Source of the DNA: Neolentinus lepideus HHB14362 ss-1
Taxonomy: Eukaryota; Basidiomycota; Agaricomycetes; Gloeophyllales; Gloeophyllaceae
Reading direction: 5' to 3'
Assembly: GCA_001632425.1 (NCBI GenBank)
Contig: KV425568.1
Span: forward strand, 263,701-327,700
DNA length: 64,000 nucleotides
The notes under the pieces: generated by a model
Seen by the model: only the letters and a program-made list of their open reading frames with translations
What the model was told of the DNA's origin: nothing
Databases searched by the model: none
Program-made: the position numbers and the translations under genes
Shown here: one piece after another, positions 20,401 to 33,181 of the stretch
How the letters are laid out: each line of letters opens with the position of its first letter
Position numbering within the stretch: the first letter of the stretch is position 1

Positions 20401-22927
20401 TCCACGCGTCCATCATCTGCTCTTGAGACCGAGAAAGCCATCACTCAGTCTGCCCCGAAGATGACGGACATTTTTTCCTGGCAGCATCTTCAATATGTTG
20501 TTCCTGTGGGCGGCGGTGATCATCGGAGACTGTTAGACGATGTCTCAGGCTACGTCGCTCCGGGCAAACTGACGGCGTTGATGGGAGAATCTGGTGCGGG
20601 CAAGGTAAGCAAACGTTTGGCTCTAATTGATCAGGATTTTGATGTGCTCTCCCAATAGACTACGCTTCTGAACGTCCTAGCCCAGAGGACATCCACTGGT
20701 GTTGTAACTGGGGATCGGTTCGTCAACGGACAATCTTTACCCGCCGATTTCCAGTCTCAAACGTAAGTCCGGCTTTCATGTTGTGAACCAAGGTCTGATG
20801 TGCACGTAGCGGGTACTGTCAACAAATGGATACTCACCTCGAAACTGCAACCGTGCGAGAAGCCTTACTGTTCTCCGCGTGTCTGCGACAACCCCAATCG
20901 GTGCCCACGTCTGAGAAGGAAGCATAGTGAGTATTATCGTCGCCTGTCCCATGGATCTCAATAACTAATGCCTACGACTTGGACAGTGTTGAAACGTGTT
21001 TGAGGATGTGCGGTTTGGAGCATCATGCCGATGCCATTGTTGGTACACTGGGCGTGGAACACCGGAAGAGGACAACGATTGGTGTTGAATTAGCTGCCAA
21101 AGTATGTACAGCAGCTTGTGTCGACGGCGGTAACCTATTGACGAATGCCTGTTCAGCCCAAGCTCCTTCTTTTCCTGGACGAGCCAACCTCTGGTCTGGA
21201 CTCCCAGAGTGCTTGGGGTATCATGACGTTCTTGCGGAGCTTGGCGGACAGGGGCCAGGCCATTCTTTGCACGTAAGTTGCCGGTGTTGTGTATATGCAA
21301 ATCTAATTGCTGCGCGATCCAGGATCCATCAACCGTCGGCGGAACTCTTCCAAGTATTCGATAGACTCTTGCTTCTTCGGAAAGGCGGTCAGACTGTGTA
21401 TTTCGGGAACTTGGGTAGGCAGGCGACTACTATGATCGATTATTTCGAGAAGCATGGCTCCAGGAAGTGTGATTCTAGTGAGAACCCGTAAGACCTTTTC
21501 ACTTCTAAATTGTTGAAACTTCTCTAACTTTTGTACAGAGCAGAATTTATGTTGGATGTCATTGGTGCTGGTGCCACCGCCTCCACGGACAAAGACTGGC
21601 ACGATGTTTGGAAGCAATCCGCAGAGGCTCAGCAATTGACAAGCGACATCGAAAAGATACACTTGGAAGGTCGTCAACGACCTGCTGTCGAGACGACTGT
21701 TCACTCTGAGTTCTCGACTTCGTGGCTTTATCAAGTCAAGGAGCTTGCGCAACGTGACTTCGTCTCCCACTGGCGCGAACCGGTGTATATTGTGTCTAAG
21801 TTCATGTCCAACATTCTGTCTGGCCTGCTCATTGGCTTTACCTTCTACCAAGCGAAGGACTCACTCCAAGGAACTCAGAACAAGATCTTCGTAAGTCTTT
21901 CTGCGTGACTGGCCGTAAGATCGCTCTAATCTCTTCCGGAATGGACAGGCTGTGTTCATGGGCACCATCAACGCCGTCCCGTTGGCTAGTCAACTCCAGG
22001 TTCCCTTCATTCGCACAAGGAGCGTCTACGAGATTCGCGAGCGGCCTAGCCGCATGTATAGCTGGACGGCCTTGGTTACAGCTTTAGTCAGCGTGGAGAT
22101 TCCCTTCAACATCTTTGGATCGTCTCTATACTTCCTGTGCTGGTACTGGACCGTAGGGTTCCCTAATAGTCGTGCTGGTTACACTTATCTCGTATACGCC
22201 GTCTTGTTCCCGTTATATTACACGTCTATCGGGCAGGCGGTTGCAGCTATGTCACCATCGGCCGATATCGCTGCCATTGTGTTCAGTTTCCTGTTCTCTT
22301 TCGTCTTGACATTGTGAGTCTCTTTTTTGCATGTATTTTATTCCTTCACTAACGACTTTGTAGCAATGGCGTACTGCAGCCCTTCCGCTTGCTTGGCTGG
22401 TGGAAATGGATGTACCACGTTACTCCCTTCACATATCTCGTTGAAGGTCTTATAGGACAAGGTATGCAGCCACGCATGACAGTCAAATTCAGTGCTCATT
22501 ATATGCTGGTACTGGTAATAGCTGTCGCAAAATCGGAAGTACAGTGTAGTGCGGTCGAGTTCGTGCAACTGACGCCACCGTCGGGGAGTACCTGTGGCCA
22601 GTATCTCCAGAATTACATTGCAGCGGCCGGTGGCTACTTGACGAATCCGGATGCTACGTCGGCTTGTCATTTCTGTTCCGTCGCGAACACGGATCAATTT
22701 TTGGAGGGCAACTTCAATATCCAGTATTCTCATCGATGGAGGGATGTTGGGTTACTTTTCGTCTATGTCGCCTTCAATGTAAGTCACGCAGCTTTATGAG
22801 TCAGATTACTTAAACCTAACTTTGTTTCTAGATTGCAGCCACTTACGGTCTCTTGTACATATTCCGCATTCGCAAGTCCTCGGGTACCCTCAGTTGGCTG
22901 AAGGAGCGTATTACTCGTCGGCGTTGA
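17443..22927 (+). CDS. PDR-type (ABCG) full-size ABC transporter
   Basis: Plasma-membrane drug/xenobiotic efflux pump with the order NBD1-TMD1-NBD2-TMD2. ATG 17443 opens [23 protein letters not shown]1: Walker [10 protein letters not shown] (Cys replaces Lys), signature [14 protein letters not shown], Walker B/D-loop SWDNSTRGLD (Asn at the catalytic Glu position). NBD2: Walker A GESGAGKTT, degenerate signature [13 protein letters not shown], Walker [15 protein letters not shown]-loop [10 protein letters not shown]. This asymmetry is normal for PDR pumps. TMD1 (about 19.2-20.3 kb) includes [23 protein letters not shown]2 (about 21.7-22.9 kb) includes [16 protein letters not shown]. It ends [15 protein letters not shown]. 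More than 15 short introns are present. Specificity cannot be read from sequence. It is convergent with the chitin synthase. Confidence 0.93.
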
Positions 22928-23244
22928 ATCATTAGATGGATAGAACGCATAGATTACCACGTTTGTATCTGTTAATAGCGCGACGTATTTCATGAATATT
23001 AGCCACTTGGACTTGACACGCATTTGGACATTTACAAGCCATTACGACATTATGACATTAGTTTCAACTACGTTGAATAGTCATGTACATGGTCGTGAGC
23101 CGCGATGTCCACTACTTATACTAATGTATTGCAATATAGACCTACTTGGTTAAAATGCGAAATCCGGGCGTCTGTGAAAAAACAGTTCCAATGAAAGAAA
23201 GTGTCCTGAAGACGTCCAACTGTCCAATGCAAGAATCCAGGGAA
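22928..23244. other. Convergent 3' intergenic region
   Basis: 317 bp between the stop codons of the ABC pump (+) and the chitin synthase (-). No gene was recognised. Confidence 0.6.
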
Positions 23245-26200
23245 CTATGATTGATTAAGCAGGGCGCGATCGATGGCCGCATTTATGGTCGCCTTCCGAG
23301 AGCTCAGATCTACTTCAAACTGCTCCTCCAACTTCGTCCTGATCTCCCGCTTCGTCACTGTATTAAGATCAGCGCTCTGAAGAATTCCATGAACGGCTCT
23401 TTCTAGTTCAGCGTCAGACGGGCCTTCTCCAGGTTGTACAGCGGAGGTGGGTGGTAATTCAAACCCTAGATAATTCGTGGCAGGTCGTGACGGTGCAGGC
23501 TGATACAGCATACTTCCAGCCTCGCTCATTGGCCGAAGCGGAGAACCGGTGAAGGCAGCGATCGGCGTATTGCGGCCAGAGTTGTAGCCAGGTGGAGGTT
23601 GGTGGTACATGTGCTGAGATGGAGAAGGGGAGTAACTGCGCGGCTCGTAATACGTCTCATGTCCATAGAGGGATGCTGTCCGAGAGTCAGCATATCCGGC
23701 GTTGTTGAACTTGCTTGGAGGAACCCATGATCCGATGCTGTGATTAGATTCCTTGTCCCATAGTTCATTCTCCTAAAGAGCAGAGTCAATCGAGTCACGA
23801 CGAAACTGTTGCCAAAACCACGTACGTAGTCATTCCAAGACTTCAACGGGATAGAACGAGGATCAAATTTGCCTTCATCCTATCGAAGGGTGTTATGAGG
23901 AGAGTAGCTATGGGAATTATGCAACTTACATGAACAATGATCTTCTTGCCCTTCTCTCCCAAGACGACACGGGTTTGACCCCACGAGAAATCATCCATTC
24001 GCCAGAACGAGTAGAGAGGAAGCATGAAGGAGAACACAGGAATGGCCAGAATATAGAAGACCATCCAACCTATCATGTCCCATTTACGTCGGAGAATGAA
24101 GACCAACGCTTGTACACCATAGATCGCCGCAATCATGATAAGAGAGAGTGTCGGGATATTCTTCCCTTCTCCTGCAACCAGGTAAATCAGGTAGACGATC
24201 TGAATGTACGGATGATAGTCAGCACGAGCATGTCACGTGTGGTGGAAAACATACGTATGCTACAGTCACAGGTTGGATTAGAGTAGAAATTAGATCCAGC
24301 AGCACGATAAAGCGCATGGAGAAACAGCAGAAACCGCAAAGTTGATCCAGGAAGATAAGCTCTCCGAGATTGTGCACAGTCGAATTAATCCAGCGACGAC
24401 GCTGAGAAAGCAAGACTTTCCAGTCGTCGGGTGCAACGGTGAACGCATGAGCGTCCCGGACGAACTGCGTCTTAAAATTTGGGAAATGCTTCAAGAGGAG
24501 TGTCGTCAGATAACGATCCTCTCCAAGGTGGAGCAGGTTCTTCATGTGTAGCGTGTCTACCCGGTTCTCTGAGTAATCTTGGATAACCTGATTCGAGATG
24601 AACAGTGGTTTGTGGGTATCGGGTGTGCGAAGGCGATATAGGGTGAAACAACCTGGAAGACAGGTGACGGATCCGAATAAGCTCTCGAATGCTTTCGCCA
24701 TGTGGTGGGAGATGAAATATTCGTAGACCTAATAAAAAATAAGAGTGAATGAAAGAAGTAGAGACAGATGTATCGCACCTGCATCATGGTAATAATCGAT
24801 TGCTTCGCGTTGGCTAGCTCCGTCTCACCGCAAACACCGAGAAGCTTCTTGTCTCGTATCATGCTGTCGCACCTCATCAGGCATGTTGTGTAGAGGAGGA
24901 AAAAATACTTACGCTGATATCAAACGGTTGACCGAAAGTGGATCGACCGTGGTATCGGCATCAACCATGAACAAGTATTCGTAGAATGTCGGGTTGACAC
25001 CGATAACGTTCTTGATTTGATGATAGATTTCTAGTTCTAGTGGGTTCATGGGAGCATTGAAATGTACCTATACACAAGAAGGGTCAGAATTTCCCAAGAA
25101 CGTACTCGGAGTAATTTACCTTGTTCAAGAAATGCATGAGTATCATTTGGGAGTCACGCTTGCCACGATTACCAGGCCGTGATCGCTCGGTTGGCTTGCC
25201 AACTTTCACTATGACGAGATAAGGAACAACATGTCCGCCAACTTCGTACAACCCTGAATACACCTTCCCCATGTTATGCTGCTTAGCACCTTCACCAAGC
25301 GAGAGGAAGCTCAACGGTTCGGGATCCTGGTTCGGGTCTGCACCCAGGATGTCAAGTACGATGCGGGGGGTAGGGCGATCGTTTCCGGAACCGACGATCA
25401 TGCCGTCGCAGATGACCAACAAAAGCTTGCGCTTGTCGTCGTACTTCATCTGGGCGAGTGAGTCGATGGTTCTTCTCAGAGATTGCTCTCCTTCGGTGTA
25501 ACATGGGACCTGGCAAATGACAAACTTGTCATGGTCTTCAGGCGCTCTCACAGCACCAAGGTTGATGGAGGCTAAGAACTTGAAACCAATGACGCTGACC
25601 ATGATGACCGACAGGACAAGTAAAATGTAAGTCGCAAACAGACATTGCGGCGACTGGCGATTGTCCACCTTGCCTATCAAGAACAGATTCCGCAGACAAA
25701 CCTTCTGTCTGTCCAAGACGTCCTGACCAATATTGAGGCTATCAATGGCCTTCGTGACATCTCCTCCAGCATCATACGTGAAGATGTCCACAACCGACTG
25801 ATGCATGAAGTTCGTGTCGACACTGGGAGCTTGCATTCCACTGGGTGCCTTCGCAAAGGGCGGGGTCTTGATGTATGTCGTGAGATCGTACACGAGGCCA
25901 TCATATATTGCCACTGATTGCTTGTCCGACGCCATGTTCTTGATTTCCTTGGGGGTGTATCCCATGAAACCCACGCGATTCTTCCAACGCATTTGGGTCA
26001 TGACTTCGAAATACCAATCAGGGCGAGAGTCGTTGGTGAAGGCTCGGAAATCATGGTACTGCGCATTGGCATCCGTGTTATTGGTCGAATCCAACACAAC
26101 ATACGGGCTGACAGATCCTGATACCCCGTTGCAAAGAGCGCTGACCTACGTGAGTGGGTGTCACGGGAGATAGTAAAGAACCAATGGATCATTAAATCAT

Positions 26201-29200
26201 ACCTGGACCGGAAAGATGTTATCTGAGGAAGTGCCTCCGTAGTTCAAGATACTCTTGGACGGCACAACTTCAACCACGCGCTGATGGATGGCAGCGACCT
26301 GCGTCAGGTCGAAAACCTCGCCCCGAATAGAGGTATAGACATTATTTGGACTGTCATGGGAATTGTGTGACGCCAACTCGTTGGTACTGAAGACGTGCTC
26401 CGTGGGACAGATAACGTTGCCGAGTACTGCAATGATAAAGACAGCGCAGGCACAAACAAACCAGATGATGAGATTGAGAGCCAGCTTCTCGCGCCATGCC
26501 TGCTGCACATCCGGCCGCTTCATCCGACCAACCCATCTAATGAGAGCGGTTGGGGTCCACCATGTTAATATCCAGCAAAGTGCAACCCATCTGCGACGGG
26601 CCGAGCTTTCCTTGACAACTTCCGTGGTCTCTCCTTCTTGGACATCGCCAGCAAGGGCCTCCTTATCCATGAGCCCCTGCCTGTCTGCATTTTGGAACAT
26701 ATTGCGGGACGGAGCGTATGACTCTGTCCCGAAGTTCGAGACGGAGTCGTCTCGATTGCTGGTAAGCCTGCTGCGACCGTCGAAGTCGTCGCTGCGAAGA
26801 GATTTGCGCTCGTCGTATTCATCGTCATACATATCTGCCCTCTGAAACGGAGAGGCATTGGCGACTAAGGGCAATGCCTGATTTGACTGCCCAAAAGGAT
26901 CGCCATAGCCGCCATCGTATGGAGAGTTCTCTTGCAAGCCAGGAGTAGAGTAGGGAGCGTATGGATCCCCGCTGGTAGTGAGACCTACCTCTGCCTCAGC
27001 ATCGCGCAGTCGGTTGCGTTTCTGTTCCTCGACGTCTTTTGATCGCAGGAAATCCTCTAGCTTGTGGAACGCTAGCTGTGAAAGAAATACCTAGGATTTC
27101 CTGTGATTCATAGCACAAAGGACAAGGAGAAAACAGTGCACATACCTTGTGCTGTCCAATAACGATATCTTTGTCTTCTAGCGCCAAGGCTGTCCGTGCT
27201 TGTCCTATCTGCTCCAGCGGTCCGCCCTCGATGATGTTCAGCGAAGCCAGTGGTTCTCTATACCGCTCCGCGAACTCATCCGGCATCATGTTCACCTCAA
27301 ACACATTGACGCATCTTCTTGCAACCTCTGGCAAGCCCATACTACGCACCTGTCCCTTGACAGATCGACCTTCGAGCTGGTTGGGCAACTGCGAGTCGTT
27401 CGGGTTGATACAGAAGACATACCAGGACTGACTGTCCTCGAGCGTCTCGAACAGGGTGTCCAACGCGCTACGGAATTCTCCCGCAACGCACGGAGCGCCA
27501 CCACTGGTCTGGACAGCCGCTTGTCCCTCATCCTCATCCTTATCATTCTCTTCTATCTCTGCGAGCATAGTCGGCTTACGCTTGATCGTATTTTTCCGAC
27601 GAGTAGAAGGAGCACGCATGGGCTTGACAGGTTGCTGAGCAGCAACGATCGTGTCCTCATTCCGAGGATGCGCCTGCGTCGCTATCGCCTTTGCGGAGAA
27701 GAGGCCCTTGACGAAGGGGTTAGCCGAACCTGTGCCCTCCGCACCACCTGCCTCACCCGCGTTCAAGTGAGCACCACGCAGGAGTGACACAAAGTCAGGG
27801 TTAACGGCATCCAAGTTCCTCTCCAAGAACCCTTCAGCCGAGTACGTGACAGGCCCATTATAATGGTGGACAGTGAAGGTAGGGAAACCTGATCGGTCAA
27901 TCGAGCCCATCTTGAAGGATGAGTGATTGCCCCAGCGTTTACCGAACGCTTCGATCATAGTGTGGTCGTTCTTCTTCTGCGCCCTGCGGGCCTGATCATC
28001 CATGATATGGATGAGTCCTCCTGGCTTATTTTGAAGCAGGCGCAGGCACTCCGAATTGTCGAAGTACGGGATTTGCGGAACGAAATTCGTCAGACCTTCG
28101 GAAGCATACTCATTGACGTTTTTCTCAAAGATCCGCTTCTGAATGAAATTATGCAACCGCTCGTTGGCGAAGTTGACGCAAAACTGGTCCAGCGAGTTAG
28201 GGCGGCTCGTCATGTTCTGCGGACCGGGAAGGTCAAATAGTGCGATGAAGGTCGCGAAGTCGTCCTTGCACAGTTTCTGGTTGATGTGCTCATTCAACCA
28301 AGCAAACAATAGCGAGTACAGTGCCTTAGCAAGATCGTCTCTGTTGTCCGAGGCCCCATCGGGATCGAGGAAGACGGTGCAGAGCTCCTTCCTGACAAGC
28401 TTCGTCTTATAGGACAGCGCCGCCTCCAAAGCCGCTGCCTGCACACCCAAAAAGTCCGCGACAATTGCCAGAGTATCGGTGTTTCTGACAACGGCAGCAT
28501 CCTCGTTCCTGTGCCGGTCAATTGTGAACTCGAGATTCCCAAGATGAAGTATGGCTGCGATCAGCTGGCAGGTCTGCGCAACGTGCCTCTTGGACAGCCC
28601 AACGTTCTTCATGGCCATCTTGAGCTGCTCAAAACGTGCACCGTCATCCCCACCGCCAACTGGACCGCGGCTCGAGGCAGCCGTGCGCTGACCCAGATAA
28701 CGGTACATCGTCTTCTCATCCAGGTGCATGTGCTGCCGCTCCTCGAGGGAAGCACCGGCGACGAGGTAGTAGAAGATGTGGAAGTTGCGCTCGCCGGAGG
28801 GAATCTGCGCAACGCGATTGCGCTCGAGGTAGTAATCGAGCGTCTTAATACCACAGAGCCGGCCGCGCTCAGTGAACTGCAGCTCGGTGTATTTACCGAA
28901 GCGGGAGGCATTTGCGTTGAAAAGAGTACGGCAGTTACCAAAGGTCTCGAGGATGAATTCCGCCGCGGGGACTTGGTTGCCGAGTTTCGAGCCCTTCTTC
29001 CCAGGATTACTGACGCTCAGCTCGAGCAGGGTCTTGATAGACAAACGGCGGTTTTCAGACTTCCCACTTCCAGTCTCACCACTGGACTGACATCAGCCAT
29101 AGTACGGTAAATACGGATGTGTGAGAACACGCACCTGATGAGAATGCTCTGGTCCTGTCCCGTCCGTCTCATATGGTAGTACGCGTTATTCGCCAGCTGA

Positions 29201-29475
29201 AAGACATGCGGCGGTAGCACCGTCTTCTCCTGCGCCGTGTCGCGGTACTCTGCTGCATACTTGTGCATGACCGAGTCGGCATTGCTGGGAACGTACTTGT
29301 GCGGGTTGAGGGCAGCAATAGCGGATCTACCCACCGCCGTGTAGATATTGTCCGTCATGAATCGTTCGCGGAGACATGATACTATAACGTCGTCTGAGAT
29401 GGGGGTGAGGGTCGTCAAGTCCGTCACGGATTCGAGCTGCTGATGAAAGCTCATCCCGCTAGAATGGCGGGCCAT
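23245..29475 (-). CDS. Chitin synthase with N-terminal myosin motor domain (class V type)
   Basis: Polymerises UDP-GlcNAc into cell-wall chitin; the motor domain tethers or delivers the enzyme at sites of polarised growth. ATG 29475 opens [20 protein letters not shown]. The motor region has a P-loop [11 protein letters not shown] (codons split by an intron near 29090), switch [11 protein letters not shown] and a switch-II-like DLPGPQN. Next come a disordered linker, transmembrane segments, a cytochrome-b5-like domain ([20 protein letters not shown]) and the GT2 core with [24 protein letters not shown] and [18 protein letters not shown]-terminal membrane helices and a DEK-like domain ([20 protein letters not shown]) end in RALLNQS. 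The intact P-loop argues for a full class V-type motor, not the reduced one of class VI. About 1,850-1,900 residues in roughly ten or more exons. Confidence 0.93.
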
Positions 29476-29863
29476 TTAGCCTGGTTTGTCCGTCTAGAGG
29501 TCTACTTGTAGCCAGACCAAGGAAAGACTGAAATGTATAACGAAGTGACGGCAGGCCTGCCGCACAAGCAGCGGTCGTGGTGGTTGCGAGCAGAGGTGAA
29601 GTTCGCACGTGGCATCAGCTCCCCCTTTAAGACAGCTGTGGCGGGTGGGGGGCTTTCGAGCATTGGGAACTGATGCATCGACAAGTTCTCGTCGAGCTCG
29701 GTACTCAAGAGAGGGCTATGAAATGCTTTATTTAATGCATTGGGAAGTAGTAGTACATAGATCGAAGCGTGTGTAATCCGTAGACAGAAATAAGTCGCTA
29801 ATCCAGTCCCGGACATAATCCGCCACGGTGTACAGGAATGATTAACTGCGCCTGTAACAAGCG
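29476..29863 (-). promoter_or_regulatory. Upstream region of the chitin synthase
   Basis: 388 bp between the chitin synthase ATG and the PTPA stop codon, both on the minus strand. It should hold the synthase promoter and 5' leader plus the PTPA 3' end. Open frames inside lack splice or start support. No specific element was recognised. Confidence 0.5.
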
Positions 29864-31335
29864 CTAATCAAAGGGCACTGGACGAATGCCGGGCCCGGAA
29901 AGTCTAAAACCATCCCTCTTCTCTTCTACCGCTGCAGCACCAAAGACAGACGGGACAGGGATACCACAGCAGTCGCCCCAGCCGACTTCACGTTGACCAG
30001 CACCGCCGGTGTCATGAGCATGGTTGTGGCCCCAATGCTCGTCATCCGGATTCTCGGGCTGAGGGAGCGACGGTCCATCGTACGGCAATATAGACCCAAA
30101 GAGGAAATGTTGAATAACCGGAAGTTTGCCCAAGACCTCTGCTTGGTACATCTTGATCATGCCCGAGTTGACCTTATCCCAAGTTTTGACCTGAGAAACG
30201 AGTCCAAGTTAGACAACACAGCTCATGATCCGATATGTCCGTACCGCCGAAATGTCGTCTAACATAGGAGAATGCCATCTCAAGGAGGCTGTCTTGACCT
30301 AGCAAGCGCTGTTTTAGCTGCAGTATTTCATTATATTGTGAGAAACGTACTGAGTTGATGAACTGTATGCATGCAAAATACATGTAGTGCTTAGAATATT
30401 CCTCAACTATCTCTGCATCATGGATCGCCTTCGGTCGGATGTATTTATGTCCTGAGGCAAGATATTAACTCGCCGAGGAAAGGACACAGTGAGAATGTAC
30501 GAGCCTTTCAGCTGTGCTGAACCCCATAGGAACGGCAGGAAGTGATAGTCGTCAAGTCCCCATACACCGTGCGACCCAGCAGGCTCTAACCAGTATGTCG
30601 ACTGGAGCACTCGCATGACTTGGATATATCTGAACACCGTGTAAGAGATACCAAGATAAGTGAGAGGAAAGACTCGCCTCCAGAATACTTTGACCACATC
30701 AGATGTGTGATCCGAAGGCAGGATGACACCCAGGCGTTCGAGGCAAATGCTATAGCGAGAGTCATTCGAAGATCGTAGTCCGCAACGATAAAACGCACAG
30801 CCAGCATAGGAAGTTCAACTCCATCCCACTTCCGTAATCAATACGTGTTCTGTTGCCCCAGGACTCGCAGAAATACACTGAAATTTCCATGATAGCATCC
30901 GCAGGTAAATTCGGTAGACCAGCATGTAAGGTCTCGGCACTCTTGAACAAAGTCAATCCATGTTTCCATATAGCTGCAACGCATTGCAGAACCTACCTCT
31001 TGAACTTTGTCATAAAACGTCCTGAATGCGGGGTTGCCAAACCTCGACTCCTTGTTGTCCAACGGTGGCGTATCCTTCGCAATATCTTCCACTTTAGTCA
31101 GAACATCCAGGATAGCAGTGATAGCCTGGGCGAGGCATGAGCTTGATCATGCTCGAATAAGTTACTGGCCACGGCGCACAGGAGATTCAGAGCATGGGTC
31201 AGATAGTTTCACTCCGACGACGGCAGAATTGAGATCTTCGATAAAGGAAACGATGTCGCGGTGTGTTTGAGAAGACTGGAACGCTTCGAGTTGCTCTTTA
31301 GAGAGAATTACTTTACGAGGGCGTTGGTAAGACAT
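29864..31335 (-). CDS. Serine/threonine-protein phosphatase 2A activator (PTPA)
   Basis: Peptidyl-prolyl isomerase-type activator of PP2A catalytic subunits (yeast Rrd1/Rrd2). ATG 31335 gives [20 protein letters not shown], then [20 protein letters not shown] and [15 protein letters not shown]. Middle exons contain [10 protein letters not shown] and the diagnostic [20 protein letters not shown] with [10 protein letters not shown]. The last exon carries [20 protein letters not shown], a His-rich loop [14 protein letters not shown], then [17 protein letters not shown] and ends PVPFD. Family signatures run the full length. Several short introns. It is divergent from RRP14 with a 127 bp gap. Confidence 0.95.
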
Positions 31336-31462
31336 GTTTGTAATAGTAGCGAAAGAGGTTTAGACAAACAATCGTTGAGCGAGTTTGCTCGAATCTTGAC
31401 ATTTGCCTTTTTCGTCTTCCATTTTCGCGCACTTCACTCCGCACATCCTCACGAACGCAGCC
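31336..31462. promoter_or_regulatory. Shared upstream gap of PTPA and RRP14
   Basis: Only 127 bp separate the divergent start codons, so core elements for both genes must lie here or inside the genes. No classical TATA box was seen. Confidence 0.5.
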
Positions 31463-32886
31463 ATGACCACCCCTCAAGCTGTCCTCAGGAGTTCCTTGGA
31501 AAAGCACAACGACGCCTTTGAGTCTTTGCTGAAGCTCATTCCTGCAAAATACTATATCGTCGATGATGAATCCGAAGAACAGGTTTGTTTATTTAATTTG
31601 ACTAGCCTGAAGTGTGGAGGTATATAACACTTATGGACGTCCAGGCTGCATCGAAATACCAGAAACATAGCAAAAAGAAGAAGGCTCCAAAACAAGCCAT
31701 TAAGGAGATGTCAAAGAAGGCTAAACGCGAAAAGGTATGCGTACTACTCTACGATGTAAATCTATACTTATGTTCACATAGCTCGACCCAGAAAATAATA
31801 AGACAATTGTTGACATACAGAATGAGGCGGCGCAGCGACAAGCAAAGGCCAAAGGAAAACGAAAAGCGGACTCTGATGAAGACAGTGTAGACGAAGATGC
31901 TATGGACATAGATGTCGACAATGTCATTCTCGGGATGGAGACTATCACAGGCGAAGACGTCCCCTTGGTTCCGATGCCCAAGGCTGGAGGCATAGAGACC
32001 TTGCGTGAAAAGCTTCATGTACGCATGACAGAGCTGCGGAAAGGAAAGCGGGAAAGTCGTGAGCAGGCGAGCAGCAAGGATGAATTGATCGAGGAGCGGA
32101 GAAAGCAGAGAGCGGTAATGCGTGAAAGGAGACGGAAGGAGACCAAGGAGAGGATCAGATTGGAGAAAGAGAAGAAGCAGACCCCGGCCAAGGATAAAGG
32201 TCGGGATAAGGGCAACCAAAGCAAGGTGCGTGATCATACGTTCTGTGTCGCGGTTGGGATATTGATGCGATTATCGGGAAGCCTGCACTTCTACTCGTTG
32301 ATCAACCATCTACGTCCAAAGCAGGATCATCGCGGGATGCCATGGACGCCTTCACAAATGTTGCTTTCTCGAACATTGCGGGATCTTCTAATCTTTCTGG
32401 CAAGAAATTACAACACATGATGACAACGTCCGATCCCAAACAGGCCTTGCAACAACTAGAGGTGCGGAAAGAAAAGATGGCTGCGCTGCCCGAAGAGAAG
32501 CGGAAGGCTATCGAGGAGAAGTCTAAGTGGGAGAAGGCGGAAGCTAGACTCGAAGGAGTGAAAGTCAAAGATGACGAAGCGCGGCTGAAGAAGGCTGCGA
32601 AGAAGAAGGACAAGGAGAAGGCGAAGAGCAAGAAAGCTTGGTACGTCCTCTACTTTCACTCTGAACCTCGGGGAGGTGCATTTACGATGGCCTTCACAGG
32701 GATGAGAGGAAGAAGGAAGTCAAGGACCAGATGGCCGCAAGACAGAAGAAGAGAACGGATAACCTTGCTATACGGGCGGAGAGGCGTAAGGGCAAGAGTA
32801 GCGGAGGAAAGAGCAAGGCAAGACCTGGATTCGAGGGTAAATCGTTTGGGAAGTCCAAGAAGGCAGGAGGGAGTCGGAAGAAATAG
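31463..32886 (+). CDS. RRP14: Ribosome biogenesis factor Rrp14 / SURF6
   Basis: Nucleolar protein needed for pre-rRNA processing of both subunits. ATG 31463 starts MTTPQAVLRSSLEKHNDAFE and LLKLIPAKYYIVDDES; exon 1 ends at 31582 and exon 2 starts at 31645 in phase. Next come a basic block KKKKAPKQAIKEMSKKAKRE, an acidic linker DSDEDSVDEDAMDID, and the SURF6 core TLREKLHVRMTELRKGKRES, SNLSGKKLQHMMTTSDPKQA and a long Lys/Glu-rich helix. The final exon joins via a split Trp codon to DERKKEVKDQMAARQKKR and the signature ARPGFEGKSFGKSKK. It ends GGSRKK. Convergent with AMSH. Confidence 0.93.
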
Positions 32887-33181
32887 ACGTATTGAGTTGT
32901 ACTTCTTCATCTCGCCCCCTCTAACATCTATCTCTTGGAGCGTGTGCCTTGCCTCATCAATAACGTTACGACGTTATTCATCGGCGACACCATTGGAACC
33001 ACACAACCAACCAATTGAACATTTATCTACCAATTGCAGTCTCGAGCCGTCCGCTCTCAATACATTCATACACATCAGTAAGAGGAGTACAGTATGCAAT
33101 GCTATAAAATACAATGATGGATGGCACACGCAAATTTCCAATCTGAATCATGAAGAGGAAATGTTAGGGTTTACAGAATAA

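Noticed and set aside
17443..22927. Loss of function in NBD1 of the PDR pump because of Cys in Walker A and Asn for the catalytic Glu
   Set aside because: This asymmetry is the rule in PDR/ABCG full transporters, where NBD1 has the degenerate site, so it is not decay.
26996..29044. A stand-alone 682-residue myosin-like protein on the minus strand
   Set aside because: It is the motor part of the chitin synthase: upstream exons supply the P-loop and N-terminus, and downstream exons in the same strand order continue into the cytochrome-b5-like domain and GT2 core.
28511..29110. Plus-strand frame of about 200 codons
   Set aside because: Antisense shadow of the conserved myosin motor exon.
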